Source: Minwuia sp048007105
Lineage (GTDB): Bacteria; Pseudomonadota; Alphaproteobacteria; Minwuiales; Minwuiaceae
Length of the DNA: 64,000 nucleotides
Reading direction: 5' to 3'
NCBI RefSeq assembly: GCF_048007105.1
Contig: NZ_CP180352.1
Span: 2,480,001 to 2,544,000, forward strand
Shown here: positions 42,033-50,807 of the stretch, one piece after another
Layout of the letters: each line of letters opens with the position of its first letter
How positions within the stretch are numbered: the first letter of the stretch is position 1
The notes under the pieces: generated by a model
Told to the model about the DNA's origin: nothing
Database searches by the model: none
What the model saw: only the letters and a program-made list of their open reading frames with translations
Made by a program: the position numbers and the translations under genes

Positions 42033-42578
42033 TCAGCTCCGCGCCAGTCCGCGACGCAGGACCGCCGGCCGCTTTTCGCTCCAGTAGTGGCGGGTCAGAT
42101 TCATCAGCATCCGGATTTCCGCCGAGCCGTCCACGGTCAGCGGCAGCATGATGTATTCGAGGCCGGAGACGTAGCCGTCATGGACGAGGGTCGGGCGGCC
42201 GCGGTACCAGTAGGGAATGCGCTCGGCGCAGACCCGCCGCAGCGCCTCGTGCACCGCCGTGTTGTCTCGGACCGGCTTCACCTCGTCGAGAAACTGTCCG
42301 ATCCTGCTCGCGGATCCGGCGGCCACCAGTTGCGAGCCGAGCAGGCGGTAGCGGTAACGCGGCGGATCGCCGACGACGTCCAGCAGCCAGATGTGCGGCG
42401 TCAGCTTTGGAATCTCCAGCAGCGGATCCAGATCGCGGCGGTCGGGCACGTCCCGGTCGCCCGCCTTGTCCAGCCAGTAATCATGGATTTCCTGGATGAT
42501 CGCGTCGGCGTCGGACGGGGGTCCCCCGAAGCGGTTCCGGAAGTCACCGTCGCTTGCGGGTTCGTGTAGATGCTGCAC
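42033..42578 (-). CDS. PAS_5-type protein (paralogue 1 of tandem pair)
   Basis: Protein of 181 aa. Core: IHDYWLDKAGDRDVPDRRDLDP, TPHIWLLDVVGDPPRYRYRLLGSQLVAAG and YIMLPLTVDGSAEIRMLMNL, a lone PAS domain as in the gene at 20172. A GTG at 42578 has GGAG 8 nt upstream and gives a length like its neighbour; a TTG at 42629 is also in frame. It is a clear paralogue of the next gene upstream (same RYRYRL, PLTV, M-N-x-T blocks) and probably arose by tandem duplication. Confidence 0.78.
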   Translation of the reverse strand: MQHLHEPASDGDFRNRFGGPPSDADAIIQEIHDYWLDKAGDRDVPDRRDLDPLLEIPKLTPHIWLLDVVGDPPRYRYRLLGSQLVAAGSASRIGQFLDEVKPVRDNTAVHEALRRVCAERIPYWYRGRPTLVHDGYVSGLEYIMLPLTVDGSAEIRMLMNLTRHYWSEKRPAVLRRGLARS

Positions 42579-42693
42579 CGGCGGCGCTCCATCGGGTTCT
42601 GGTTGCCGCCTCGCGGCGGTGACGATCAAGACTGGGCTTCATGTAGCGCCCGAGTGGTTGATTTTCCGTCAATCATGCCTGTCGATTGATCGG

Positions 42694-43191
42694 TCAACCG
42701 GCGTAGAGACGCGTGTAGACGGTGGCGTTCATGATCATCCTGACATCCCCGGATCCGTTGACCGTCAGCGGCATGGACATGGTCTCGATCCGGGCGACGT
42801 AGCGGTCATGCGCCAGCCGCGGAGTTCCGCGGGCCCAGAAGCTCACCCGCTCGTCGACACTGCGGTCCAGCGCGGACTGCACCGGGTCGAAATTCCCGAC
42901 CCGCTCGGTTTCGTCCAGGTGCTCACCGACTCTGGCGCTGGCGCCGGCGCGGGTGAGTTCCTCGCCGATCAGGCGGTAGCGATAGCGCCTTGGCGGTCCA
43001 ACAACGTCCAGCAGCCAGATGTATCTCAGCAGTCGTGGGATCTCGATCACGGGATCGAAGTCGCGGCGGTCCGGAACCGCGCGGCCGGCGCGTCTGGAAT
43101 CCCAGTAGGCGTAGCACTCCCGGATTGGTCGGGGCATGTCTGCCGGCGGCGGGCCGAACCCCAGGTCGTGCGTCGGGGCCTCCTCGCTCAA
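42694..43191 (-). CDS. PAS_5-type protein (paralogue 2 of tandem pair)
   Basis: Protein of 165 aa with the same single PAS fold: IRECYAYWDSRRAGRAVPDRRDFDP, IWLLDVVGPPRRYRYRLIGEELTRAGASARVG and TMSMPLTVNGSGDVRMIMNATV. It has no output domain or membrane segment. It lies about 115 nt upstream of paralogue 1 and on the same strand; an AT-rich stretch with GTCAATC and GATTGATC repeats (42660-42695) separates them and may hold a promoter. Ligand and role unknown. Confidence 0.8.
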   Translation of the reverse strand: MSEEAPTHDLGFGPPPADMPRPIRECYAYWDSRRAGRAVPDRRDFDPVIEIPRLLRYIWLLDVVGPPRRYRYRLIGEELTRAGASARVGEHLDETERVGNFDPVQSALDRSVDERVSFWARGTPRLAHDRYVARIETMSMPLTVNGSGDVRMIMNATVYTRLYAG

Positions 43192-43260
43192 TCGGCGTCC
43201 TCTCCAGCGGCGTTCCGTTCAGGCGGCCTGCGATGACAACCGGCGCCAGTCCGGTCAAAG

Positions 43261-43285
43261 CAAAACCCCGGCCGTCGGGCCGGGG
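43261..43285 (-). terminator. Rho-independent terminator of rpmB
   Basis: On the minus strand, CCCCGGCC-CGAC-GGCCGGGG forms a perfect 8-bp GC stem with a 4-nt loop, followed by TTTTG. It starts 30 nt after the rpmB stop. Confidence 0.85.
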
Positions 43286-43314
43286 CGATGCAGGCCGGCG
43301 CTGGGCGCGGCAGT

Positions 43315-43674
43315 TCAGGCGTTGGCTTCGTCGACCTCGACGGCTTCGGCATCGGCCTCGGCAGGCAGCGTCAGATCGGCTGCGGTGCCGCGGTCCTTGC
43401 GGGCCTTCAGGATGTCGCGCTTCAGGCGGCGGGCGTTCAGCGACAGCTTCGCGTCCGGCTGCTTCACGAGGTAGTTGTCGATGCCCTCATTGTGCTCGAC
43501 CGAACGCAGCGCGTGGGTCGAGATCTTCAGGGTCACGATGCGGTTCAGCGCGTCCGAAACCAGCTTCACACGCCGGACGCTCGGCAGATACCGCCGGTTC
43601 GTCTTGATATTGGAGTGGCTGACATTGTGGCCGGTTTGCACACCCTTGCCTGTCAGCTCGCAGCGCCGAGCCAT
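43315..43674 (-). CDS. rpmB: Large-subunit ribosomal protein L28, extended C-terminus
   Basis: Ribosomal protein of 119 aa. The first 97 residues are L28: MARRCELTGKGVQTGHNVSH, KTNRRYLPSVRRVKLVSDAL, ISTHALRSVEHNEGIDNYL and the basic end LNARRLKRDILKARK. Alphaproteobacterial L28 is usually just under 100 residues; here about 20 further acidic, Ala-rich residues (DLTLPAEADAEAVEVDEANA) follow. AGGAG lies 9-13 nt before ATG 43674, and a strong terminator follows the gene. Confidence 0.95.
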   Translation of the reverse strand: MARRCELTGKGVQTGHNVSHSNIKTNRRYLPSVRRVKLVSDALNRIVTLKISTHALRSVEHNEGIDNYLVKQPDAKLSLNARRLKRDILKARKDRGTAADLTLPAEADAEAVEVDEANA

Positions 43675-43758
43675 CTGCTCTTCTCCTGCCCGAAAGGATT
43701 GATTGACATGGGCCCCAGGGACCCGAGCGGCGGTGTTTAGCCAAGCCTCACGCGGGGG

Positions 43759-44736
43759 TCAACCCTTGGTTTGAGCGAGAAACAGCTCACGCAGCGCATC
43801 CGCCGCGGCGCCGGGCGTCGCATCGCCTGCCGCAACCCGTTCTTCCCAGTCCGGAAGCGCCTTCGCAACCCTCGCGTCTGCGATCAGCGCCTGCACCAGG
43901 CCGTCGATCAGTTCCTGCCACATCCAGGCCCGCGCCTGCTCGCGGCGGAGGGCCTCGAGCGCGTCGTCTTCGGCCAGCGCATCGCGGAATTTGCCGATAT
44001 CGCGCCAGATCTCGTCGATACCGGTGCCCTCGCGGGCCGAGGCGAGCCGGACGCGCGGCCGCCACGCGGCGTGCTTGGGCCGGATCAGGCCGAGTGCGCC
44101 GCGATACTCCGTTGCTGCCCGCCTGGCGGCGCCCAGAAGGTCGCCGTCGGCCTTGTTGATGACAATCAGGTCGGCGAGTTCCATCACGCCGCGCTTGATG
44201 CCCTGCAACTCGTCGCCGCCGCCCGGTGCGAGCAGCAGCAGAAACATGTCCACCATGTCCGCGACGGTCGTTTCCGACTGGCCGACGCCGACGGTTTCCA
44301 CAAGCACGACGTCATAGCCCGCCGCCTCGACCAGGATCATGGTCTCCCGGGTCCGCCGCGCAACCCCGCCCAGCGTGCCGCCGGAGGGCGAGGGACGGAT
44401 GAAGGCGTTCGGGTCCCGCGCCAGCTGTTCCATGCGGGTCTTGTCGCCAAGGATCGAGCCGCCGGTCCGCTTCGAGGACGGGTCGACGGCCAGGACGGCG
44501 ACCTTCAGTCCCTGGGCGGTCAGGAACTGCCCGAACGCCTCGATGAAGGTCGACTTGCCGACGCCGGGTGTTCCCGAGATGCCGAGGCGGACGGCATTGC
44601 CCGAACTCGGAACGACCTTCTCCAGCAAAGCCTTTGCCTGCTCGCGGTGATCGGCGCGGCTGGATTCGACCAGTGTGATGGCGCGCGCCAGGGCCCGGCG
44701 GTTGCCGGCCAGAACGCCGTCGGCCATCTCCGTCAT
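43759..44736 (-). CDS. meaB: Methylmalonyl-CoA mutase-associated GTPase MeaB
   Basis: G3E-type P-loop GTPase of 325 aa that protects and reloads the B12 cofactor of methylmalonyl-CoA mutase. Seen: Walker A GTPGVGKST (about 55-63), AVDPSSKRTGGSILGDKTRM, the switch/Walker B VLVETVGVGQSE, and NKADG for guanine. The ATG overlaps the tsaD stop (ATGA), so start is 44736. The mutase itself is not in the window. A role with an acyl-CoA mutase agrees with the acyl-CoA and PHA genes near by. Confidence 0.95.
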   Translation of the reverse strand: MTEMADGVLAGNRRALARAITLVESSRADHREQAKALLEKVVPSSGNAVRLGISGTPGVGKSTFIEAFGQFLTAQGLKVAVLAVDPSSKRTGGSILGDKTRMEQLARDPNAFIRPSPSGGTLGGVARRTRETMILVEAAGYDVVLVETVGVGQSETTVADMVDMFLLLLAPGGGDELQGIKRGVMELADLIVINKADGDLLGAARRAATEYRGALGLIRPKHAAWRPRVRLASAREGTGIDEIWRDIGKFRDALAEDDALEALRREQARAWMWQELIDGLVQALIADARVAKALPDWEERVAAGDATPGAAADALRELFLAQTKG

Positions 44737-45788
44737 GCCTTCACTCCGGCGAAGGGAAGGGGAGCGGCCTCGGCATCCAGCGGCCAGCGCGCCCTGGGCG
44801 CCGTCGCCAGTCCGTCGGTCAGCCCGAGACGGAAGCGCTCGACCCCGGCCCAGGCGACCATCGCCCCGTTGTCGGTACACAGGGCGGGCGGCGGCGCGAG
44901 AAAGGGCAGTTCCGCGTCCGCGCAGACGGTCTGAAGCCGGGTCCGGAGATAACGATTGGCCGCGACACCGCCGGCCAGAACGAAGGCAGTTGGGGCGTCC
45001 TCGCGGCTCCTGCACTGGCCGATGGCGCGTTCGATCCGGTCGGACAGGACATCGCCGATCGCGGCCTGGAAGCCGGCGCAGAGATCGGCCATGTCCTGCG
45101 CACCGATACCGGCGCCCAGTCCGAGCGCAGTCTGGCGGACCGCGGTCTTGAGGCCGGAAAATGAGAAGTCGAGCGCCTCCCGGCCCAACATCGGCCGAGG
45201 CAGATCGAACCGGGCCGGATCGCCTTCCAGCGCGCACCGCTCGACGGCGGGGCCGCCGGGAAAGCCGAGTTCCAGAAGTTTGGCCGTCTTGTCGAAGGCT
45301 TCTCCGACGGCGTCGTCGATGGTGGCGCCGAGCCGTTCGTAGTCGCCCACGCCGCGGACGAGCAGGATCTGGCAATGGCCTCCCGAGACCAGCAGCAGTA
45401 GATAGGGAAAGGCGACCGTGTCGGTCATCCGGACCGTCAGCGCATGAGCTTCCAGATGGTTCATCGCGATCAGGGGCTTTCCGGCCGACAGGGCCAGCGC
45501 CTTGGCCGTCGTGAACCCGACGATGACGCCGCCGATCAGGCCCGGTCCAGCCGTCGCGGCGATGGCGTCGATCCGGTCCAACCCCATGCCCGCCGTGTTC
45601 AGCGCCGCGTCGATAACCCCGTCAAGCTTCTCGACATGCGCGCGCGCAGCGATCTCGGGCACGACACCGGCAAACGGCGTGTGTTCATCGATCTGCGAAT
45701 GCACGATATTGGCGAGAATATCCCCGTCGCCGCTGACGATCGCGGCGGCGGTTTCATCGCAACTGGTCTCGATACCCAGAATTCGCAC
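44733..45788 (-). CDS. tsaD: tRNA N6-threonylcarbamoyladenosine transferase
   Basis: Essential ASKHA-fold enzyme of 351 aa that, with TsaB and TsaE, makes t6A37 in tRNAs reading ANN codons. Seen: ILGIETSCDETAAAIV, the iron-site HxxxH in MNHLEAHALTVR together with LVSGGHCQI, and DDAVGEAFDKTAKLL. A GTG at 45788 starts the conserved RILGIETSCDET; an AGGA lies upstream. It is cotranscribed with meaB and diverges from hemC across 57 nt, a typical alphaproteobacterial layout. Confidence 0.96.
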   Translation of the reverse strand: MRILGIETSCDETAAAIVSGDGDILANIVHSQIDEHTPFAGVVPEIAARAHVEKLDGVIDAALNTAGMGLDRIDAIAATAGPGLIGGVIVGFTTAKALALSAGKPLIAMNHLEAHALTVRMTDTVAFPYLLLLVSGGHCQILLVRGVGDYERLGATIDDAVGEAFDKTAKLLELGFPGGPAVERCALEGDPARFDLPRPMLGREALDFSFSGLKTAVRQTALGLGAGIGAQDMADLCAGFQAAIGDVLSDRIERAIGQCRSREDAPTAFVLAGGVAANRYLRTRLQTVCADAELPFLAPPPALCTDNGAMVAWAGVERFRLGLTDGLATAPRARWPLDAEAAPLPFAGVKA

Positions 45789-45845
45789 GCCGGTCGGCTT
45801 CCTCGGACTGGTCAACGGGCCGCACGGGAGGTAACACCCAAGCCT

Positions 45846-46784
45846 ATGAACGAACAAGCAAGCATTCGAATCGGGACGCGGGGCAGCCCGCTGGCGCTAT
45901 GGCAGGCGAACGAGGTGAAGCGGCGGCTGCATGCCGCGCATGACGATCTGCCGGACGAGGCCGTCGAGATCGTCGTCATCACCACCACGGGCGACCGGAT
46001 TCGCGACCGGGCGCTGGCGGCGCTGGGCGGCAAGGGTCTGTTCACGAAGGAGATCGAGGAGAGCCTCCACGCCGGCGACATCGATCTCGCCGTGCATTCC
46101 ATGAAGGACATGCCGACGGAACTGCCCGACGGGCTGGAGATTTCCTGCCTGCTTCCGCGCGAGGACCCGCGGGACGCCTTCCTGTCCAATATCGCATCCG
46201 GCATCGCCGATCTGCCTGAGGGCGTCGTCGTCGGCACCGCCAGCCTGCGGCGGCAGGCGCAACTGCTGTTTCAGCGGCCGGATCTGAAGGTCATCACCTT
46301 CCGCGGCAACGTCGATACCCGCATCGCCAAGCTGGATGCGGGCGATGTCGCGGCGACTTTCCTCGCCAACGCCGGACTTCGGCGGCTGGAACGGACCGAG
46401 CGCATCACAGCGGTTATCGAGCCGGAGGAGATGCTGCCGGCGGTCGCGCAGGGTGCGGTCGGCGTCGAGATCCGCAGCAATGACGATGCGACGCGGGCGC
46501 GGCTGGCGCCGCTGCACGATGTTGCGACCGAACATGCTGTGACTGCCGAGCGGGCCATGCTGGCGGCGCTGGACGGATCGTGCCGGACACCGATCGCGGG
46601 GCTGGCGCTGCCGGATGGCGAGGGCGGGCTCTGGCTGCGGGCCGAGATCGTGATGCCCGACGGTTCCGAACGGCGTGTCACCGAACGCCGGGGCAGCACC
46701 GCGGACGCCTTCCGCATGGGCGACGACGCCGGGGCCGAACTGAAACGGCAGGCCGGTCCGGCTTTCCTCGCCGAGATCCTGTGA
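45846..46784 (+). CDS. hemC: Porphobilinogen deaminase (hydroxymethylbilane synthase)
   Basis: Heme pathway enzyme of 312 aa that joins four porphobilinogens to hydroxymethylbilane. N-terminal IRIGTRGSPLALWQA, VHSMKDMPTELPDG with the catalytic Asp, GTASLRRQAQL, RGNVDTRIAKLD, and the dipyrromethane-cofactor Cys246 in DGSCRTPIAG are all present. ATG 45846 fits; its GGGAGG is rather far upstream. Its TGA overlaps the GTG of hemD. Confidence 0.97.
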   Translation: MNEQASIRIGTRGSPLALWQANEVKRRLHAAHDDLPDEAVEIVVITTTGDRIRDRALAALGGKGLFTKEIEESLHAGDIDLAVHSMKDMPTELPDGLEISCLLPREDPRDAFLSNIASGIADLPEGVVVGTASLRRQAQLLFQRPDLKVITFRGNVDTRIAKLDAGDVAATFLANAGLRRLERTERITAVIEPEEMLPAVAQGAVGVEIRSNDDATRARLAPLHDVATEHAVTAERAMLAALDGSCRTPIAGLALPDGEGGLWLRAEIVMPDGSERRVTERRGSTADAFRMGDDAGAELKRQAGPAFLAEIL

Positions 46785-47521
46785 GGGTTCTGGTCACCCG
46801 ACCGCGCGATGACGCCGAGGATACGGCGCGCCGATTGGCTGACCTGGGGCACGAAGTGCTCATCGAACCGGTGCTGGATATCCGGTTCCTGCGGCCGGCG
46901 TCGGTGGATCTCGCGGGCTTCCAGGCCTTTCTCGCTACCAGCCGCAATGGCGTCCGCGCCCTTGTCCATGCCGGTGCGCCACGCAACATGCCGCTGATGG
47001 CCGTCGGACGGAGCACGGCCGCGTTGGCGCGGGAATCAGGCTTTGTGGAGGTCCATGACGCCGATGGCGACGTACAGGATCTGGCGGCGCTGGTTCAGCG
47101 TCGCCTGAAACCGGACGGCGCCCCGCTGTTCCATGCAGCGGGCAGCGACCGTACCGGCGATCTGAGGGGTGAACTGGAGGTTGCGGGGTATTCGGTCCGG
47201 CGGGAGGCGCTTTACGAGGCTGTTCAGGCCTCCGCATTCTCCCCTGAAGCCGAGAAAGCATTGAAATACCGGCAGATTGACGCGGTACTTTTTTTCTCTC
47301 CGCGCTCGGCGGAGGCGTTTGCTAGGCTGGCTCTGCCGAATGACGGGGTGCGGCTTGCGTGTGGGGATATGGCCGCTATCTGCATTAGCGAACGGACCGT
47401 CCGGTCGCTTCATCCGCTGTCCTTCCGGGACGTGCGGGTCGCCGGACGGCCCAATCAGGATGCCCTGATGGCCTGCCTCCCGGCCATTGGCGGCGAGCGA
47501 GATCACGGACGGCCCGAATGA
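46781..47521 (+). CDS. hemD: Uroporphyrinogen-III synthase
   Basis: Protein of 246 aa that closes hydroxymethylbilane to uroporphyrinogen III. The family is poorly conserved; visible parts are VLVTRPRDDAEDTARRL at the start, FLATSRNGVRAL, LMAVGRSTAALA, the second lobe's FHAAGSDRTGDLRGEL, LYEAVQ, and VLFFSPRSAEAFARL. The start is GTG 46781, overlapping the hemC stop by 4 nt (GTGA). Its own stop overlaps the ATG of the next gene (ATGA). Confidence 0.92.
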   Translation: MRVLVTRPRDDAEDTARRLADLGHEVLIEPVLDIRFLRPASVDLAGFQAFLATSRNGVRALVHAGAPRNMPLMAVGRSTAALARESGFVEVHDADGDVQDLAALVQRRLKPDGAPLFHAAGSDRTGDLRGELEVAGYSVRREALYEAVQASAFSPEAEKALKYRQIDAVLFFSPRSAEAFARLALPNDGVRLACGDMAAICISERTVRSLHPLSFRDVRVAGRPNQDALMACLPAIGGERDHGRPE

Positions 47522-49024
47522 CAGCGGACAAGGACAAGAAACCCGAAGCCGAAACCGAAGAGCCGCCGGTCGATGCCGCCGAGGCGGTCGAGCGCGAGGG
47601 CGACGTGGACGACACGGTGACGGCAGATGACACTGTTGCCGCGGATGACACGGTTATCGGTGAGACATCGGAAGACACGCCAGACCAGAACGAGATGCTC
47701 GACCGTCTGGAGCCGGCAGCGATGGCGACGACCACGGTGCCTGATTCCGACGCCGGCCGATTCCGGCTCCGGGTCGGGCCAGAAGCAGGCAGACGAGACA
47801 CCGGAAGAAGCCGCGTCCGAGGAACCGGCGCCCGTGCCGCCGCCGCAGGTGATCGAGAAACGGAGCGACGGTTTTGCACGGGTTCTCGCCTTCGTGGCCC
47901 TTGTCGGCGCCGGCGTGACCTTCGCCATGTCCCAGCTGCCGGAGGTGCCGCAGGGCAGTGCGGCGAAACTGGCAAGCCTGCAGGACGAGGTCCGCGGCTT
48001 GGCGGGACAGCCTGCGGGCGGGGGCGACGAGTCCGCCGCCGAGATCGCCGCGCTGCGGGAACAGCTGGGAACGTTGAGGGGCGAGCTTGAAAATCTGACC
48101 GGATCGGTCGAGACCTTGCGGGAGACCGCGTCGGCGCCTGCCGAAGCCGGTCCCGATCTGTCCGGTGACCTGGCCGCGCTGGCCGACCGGCTGAAGACGC
48201 TGGAAGACCGGCCGGAAACCCCGCCGAGCATCAACACCACCGTGGGCTCCGGCGTCAGCGAGGAGACCATTGCCGGCCTGAACCAGCAACTGAACGATCT
48301 CGCGTCGAAGCTCGGTTCGCTGGAAGGGCAGCTGGAGACGGTGAAGTCCGAGCAAAAGGAACTGGATCAGAGCCTCGACAGCCGGATATCCGGGTTGCGC
48401 TCCGATCTGGAAGGCGAAATCGGACGCGAGACCCAGGAGGTCATGGGCCGGCTGGAGGAATTGTCGGCAAAGGCGGAGGCCGCGGGTGATGCGCGGCAGG
48501 GCCGGCTGGCGCAACAGGCGGCGCTGGTGCTGGCGGTCGGACGCCTGCGTGATGCCGTCGGCACCGGAAAGTCCTATTCGGGCGCCTGGGACGCCGTGGT
48601 CGAACTTGGCGTCGACCCTGCCGCCCATCCCGCAGTCGCTGGATACGCGGCGACGGGCGTCCCGACGCTGGACGCGTTGCAGGACCGCTTCCCCGTTGCG
48701 GCCAGCCGCACCATGGTGGCCAACCAGGTGGGTGAGGACGAAAGCTGGGTCGGCGGCGCACTGCGCCGTGTCGGCAATCTGGTGAACGTGCGGCGGACCG
48801 GCGAGCTCGAGGGCGACAGTGTCGAGGCGGTGCTGGCGCGGGCCGAAGCCCGGCTGAACGAGGGCGATCTGGACGCGGCGGTCGGCGAACTGTCCGCGCT
48901 GGAAGGCGCAGCCGCCAAGGAGATCGCTCCGTGGAAGGCCGATGCCGAGGCCCGTCTCTCACTGGACAAGGCGGTCGGAGCGCTGCAGGTCGCGCTTTTC
49001 GACGGTCTCGCGAAGGGTAACTGA
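47518..49024 (+). CDS. Mic60/mitofilin-like inner-membrane protein (COG4223), frame break near 47760
   Basis: About 500 aa when mended. From ATG 47518 (overlapping hemD) the frame gives an acidic cytosolic N-terminus (DKDKKPEAETEEPPVDAAEA...). Around 47750-47790, near CGCCGGCCGA, the coding frame shifts by one base; the second frame goes on with KQADETPEEAASEEP, one membrane helix (FARVLAFVALVGAGVTFAM), a long coiled coil and a C-terminal helical domain to 49024. This is the gene found between hemD and hemY in many alphaproteobacteria, a homologue of mitochondrial Mic60 that shapes inner membrane. Break could be an error; otherwise the gene is damaged. Confidence 0.8.
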
Positions 49025-49027
49025 TCC

Positions 49028-50428
49028 GTGCTCCGTCTGATCGTCGCCCTTGTCCTCATCGTTGCGCTGGCCGCCGGCGCGGTCTGGCTTGTCGAAAATC
49101 CCGGCTTCGTCGACTTCCAGTGGGGCGGCTGGCGGATCCAGACATCTGCGCCCGTTGTCATCGTCGGCCTGATCGTGCTCGTCGGAATCGTGCTGGCGAT
49201 CTACCGCATCATCGGCTGGGTGCTGGCCGGCCCGTCGCGGATCCGCGCCTATTTCGAGGGCGGACGCAGCGAGAAGGGCCACAAGGCGCTGACCGAGGGC
49301 ATGGCCGCCATCGCCTCCGGCGACTGGCGCCGCGCCAACAAGGCGGCGGACCGGGCCGAGAAGTTTCTCGACAATCCGCCCATGGCGCGCCTGCTGAAGG
49401 CGCAGGCGGCGCAACTGGCCGGCGACGAACCGGCAGCCGAGGGACATTTCCGCTCGATGCTGGATTCGCCGGAAACCGAACTGGTTGCGGTCCGCGGCCT
49501 GCTGATCCAGGCCGGGCACCGCGGCGATCACGACCGCGCACTGGAACTGGCGAAGCGCGCCCACAGGCTCAGGCCCGACGCCGGCTGGGCGCAGCGGGCG
49601 CTGTTCGATCTGCAGACCGCCGGCGCCGACTGGGACGGGGCGACCCAGACCCTGGTCGCTGCCATCCGCAGCGGCGTCTACGACAAGGACCGCGGCCAGC
49701 ATCTGCGCGCCGTCATCGAACTGGCGCAGTCGCGCGAGCAGGAGAATGCCGGGCATCTCAGGCCGGCGCTGTCCTATGCCGAGGCGGCGATCAAGCATGA
49801 CCCCGACCACGTGCCCGCGCTGGTCGCCGAAGGCCGGCTGCACAAGGCGGCCGGGCACGACCGCAAGGCCGCCCGTCACCTGAAGGACGCCTGGGCGCGG
49901 CTGCACCACCCTGCGCTGGCGCAGGCCATGGCCGAACTGAAGCCCGACGAAGACCCCATCGCACGGCTCCGCCGGTTCGAGGACATCAACAAGTCCGACA
50001 TGGACAATGCCGAGGTCCAGCTGGTGCTGGGCCGCCTCGCGCTGGAAGCCGACAATCCGGAACTCGCCCGCGAATACGCGCTGTCGGCCGCCAGCCGCGC
50101 GCATATCGTCGATCAGCGCTTCTGCCGTCTGGTGGTGGACGCCTTCGAGCGCACCAAGGACGGGGCCGAGAAGGCGCGCGACTGGCTGGTGAAGCTGGCG
50201 GACGCCCCGCAGCCGCCGCGCTGGCAATGCGTCAGCTGCAACGCCGTGGCCGCGGCCTGGGAGCCGCACTGCCCGTCCTGCCACCAGTTCGACGGGCTGG
50301 AATGGCGGGAGGCGGAGCCGATACCGGAGGCGGTGCTGCTGGTCGAGCAGCGGGATGACCACTCTCCGGCCGATGTGCCGCTGGAAGAAGCCGTGACCGA
50401 CGAGGACGGCCCCCCCACGCGGCGCTGA
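49028..50428 (+). CDS. hemY: HemY-domain TPR membrane protein with zinc ribbon
   Basis: Protein of 466 aa, unrelated to protoporphyrinogen oxidase of the same name. Two membrane helices (about 1-20 and 41-65) hold the HemY N-terminal domain with WLVENPGFVDFQWGGWRI; then TPR-like helical repeats (85-385) and a CVSC-x10-CPSC zinc ribbon (about 396-413) before an acidic tail. It starts with GTG 49028, 3 nt after the Mic60-like gene. The TPR plus C-terminal ribbon recalls LapB, a lipid-synthesis scaffold; function unproven. Confidence 0.88.
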   Translation: MLRLIVALVLIVALAAGAVWLVENPGFVDFQWGGWRIQTSAPVVIVGLIVLVGIVLAIYRIIGWVLAGPSRIRAYFEGGRSEKGHKALTEGMAAIASGDWRRANKAADRAEKFLDNPPMARLLKAQAAQLAGDEPAAEGHFRSMLDSPETELVAVRGLLIQAGHRGDHDRALELAKRAHRLRPDAGWAQRALFDLQTAGADWDGATQTLVAAIRSGVYDKDRGQHLRAVIELAQSREQENAGHLRPALSYAEAAIKHDPDHVPALVAEGRLHKAAGHDRKAARHLKDAWARLHHPALAQAMAELKPDEDPIARLRRFEDINKSDMDNAEVQLVLGRLALEADNPELAREYALSAASRAHIVDQRFCRLVVDAFERTKDGAEKARDWLVKLADAPQPPRWQCVSCNAVAAAWEPHCPSCHQFDGLEWREAEPIPEAVLLVEQRDDHSPADVPLEEAVTDEDGPPTRR

Positions 50429-50509
50429 TGCCCGCCATGCCCGGATTGCCCCTTCCGGCGTCCGGATCGCTGTTCTAACCTCCCGCCGTCAATTCAAGGG
50501 GAGGATGAC

Positions 50510-50797
50510 ATGATCGGCGTTGTTGCCACGATCAAGGTGAAGCCCGGCATGGGCAAGGACTTCGAAGCCACCGCGAACCGGCTGGTCGAAGCCGTGAACG
50601 CGAACGAGGAGGGCTGCCTCTTCTATCGCCTGTTCCGCACCGAAGACGAGAACACCTACCGCTTCCTGGAAGCCTACAAGGACATGGACGCCGTCGGCGC
50701 CCACCGCGCCGCCGACCATTTCCGCACAATCGGCAAGGAGATGGGCGCCTTCATGGATGGCCCGCCGGACGTGGTGCGCATGGAAGGCGCCTCCTGA
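50510..50797 (+). CDS. Antibiotic-biosynthesis monooxygenase (ABM) domain protein
   Basis: Small dimeric alpha/beta-barrel protein of 95 aa: VVATIKVKPGMGKDFEATANRLVEAVNANEEGCLFYRLFR, then YRFLEAYKDMDAVGAHRAADHFR. This is the YgiN-like quinol-monooxygenase/ABM family. GGGGAGG precedes ATG 50510 in a 80-nt gap after hemY. A TTG-started quinone oxidoreductase follows 10 nt later, which supports a joint role in quinone redox chemistry. Confidence 0.88.
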   Translation: MIGVVATIKVKPGMGKDFEATANRLVEAVNANEEGCLFYRLFRTEDENTYRFLEAYKDMDAVGAHRAADHFRTIGKEMGAFMDGPPDVVRMEGAS

Positions 50798-50807
50798 GGC
50801 GGGCGCC

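Noticed and set aside
47518..48090. Separate 190-residue gene after hemD
   Set aside because: Its second half is low-quality out-of-frame translation; it is better explained as the N-terminus of the frameshifted Mic60-like gene.
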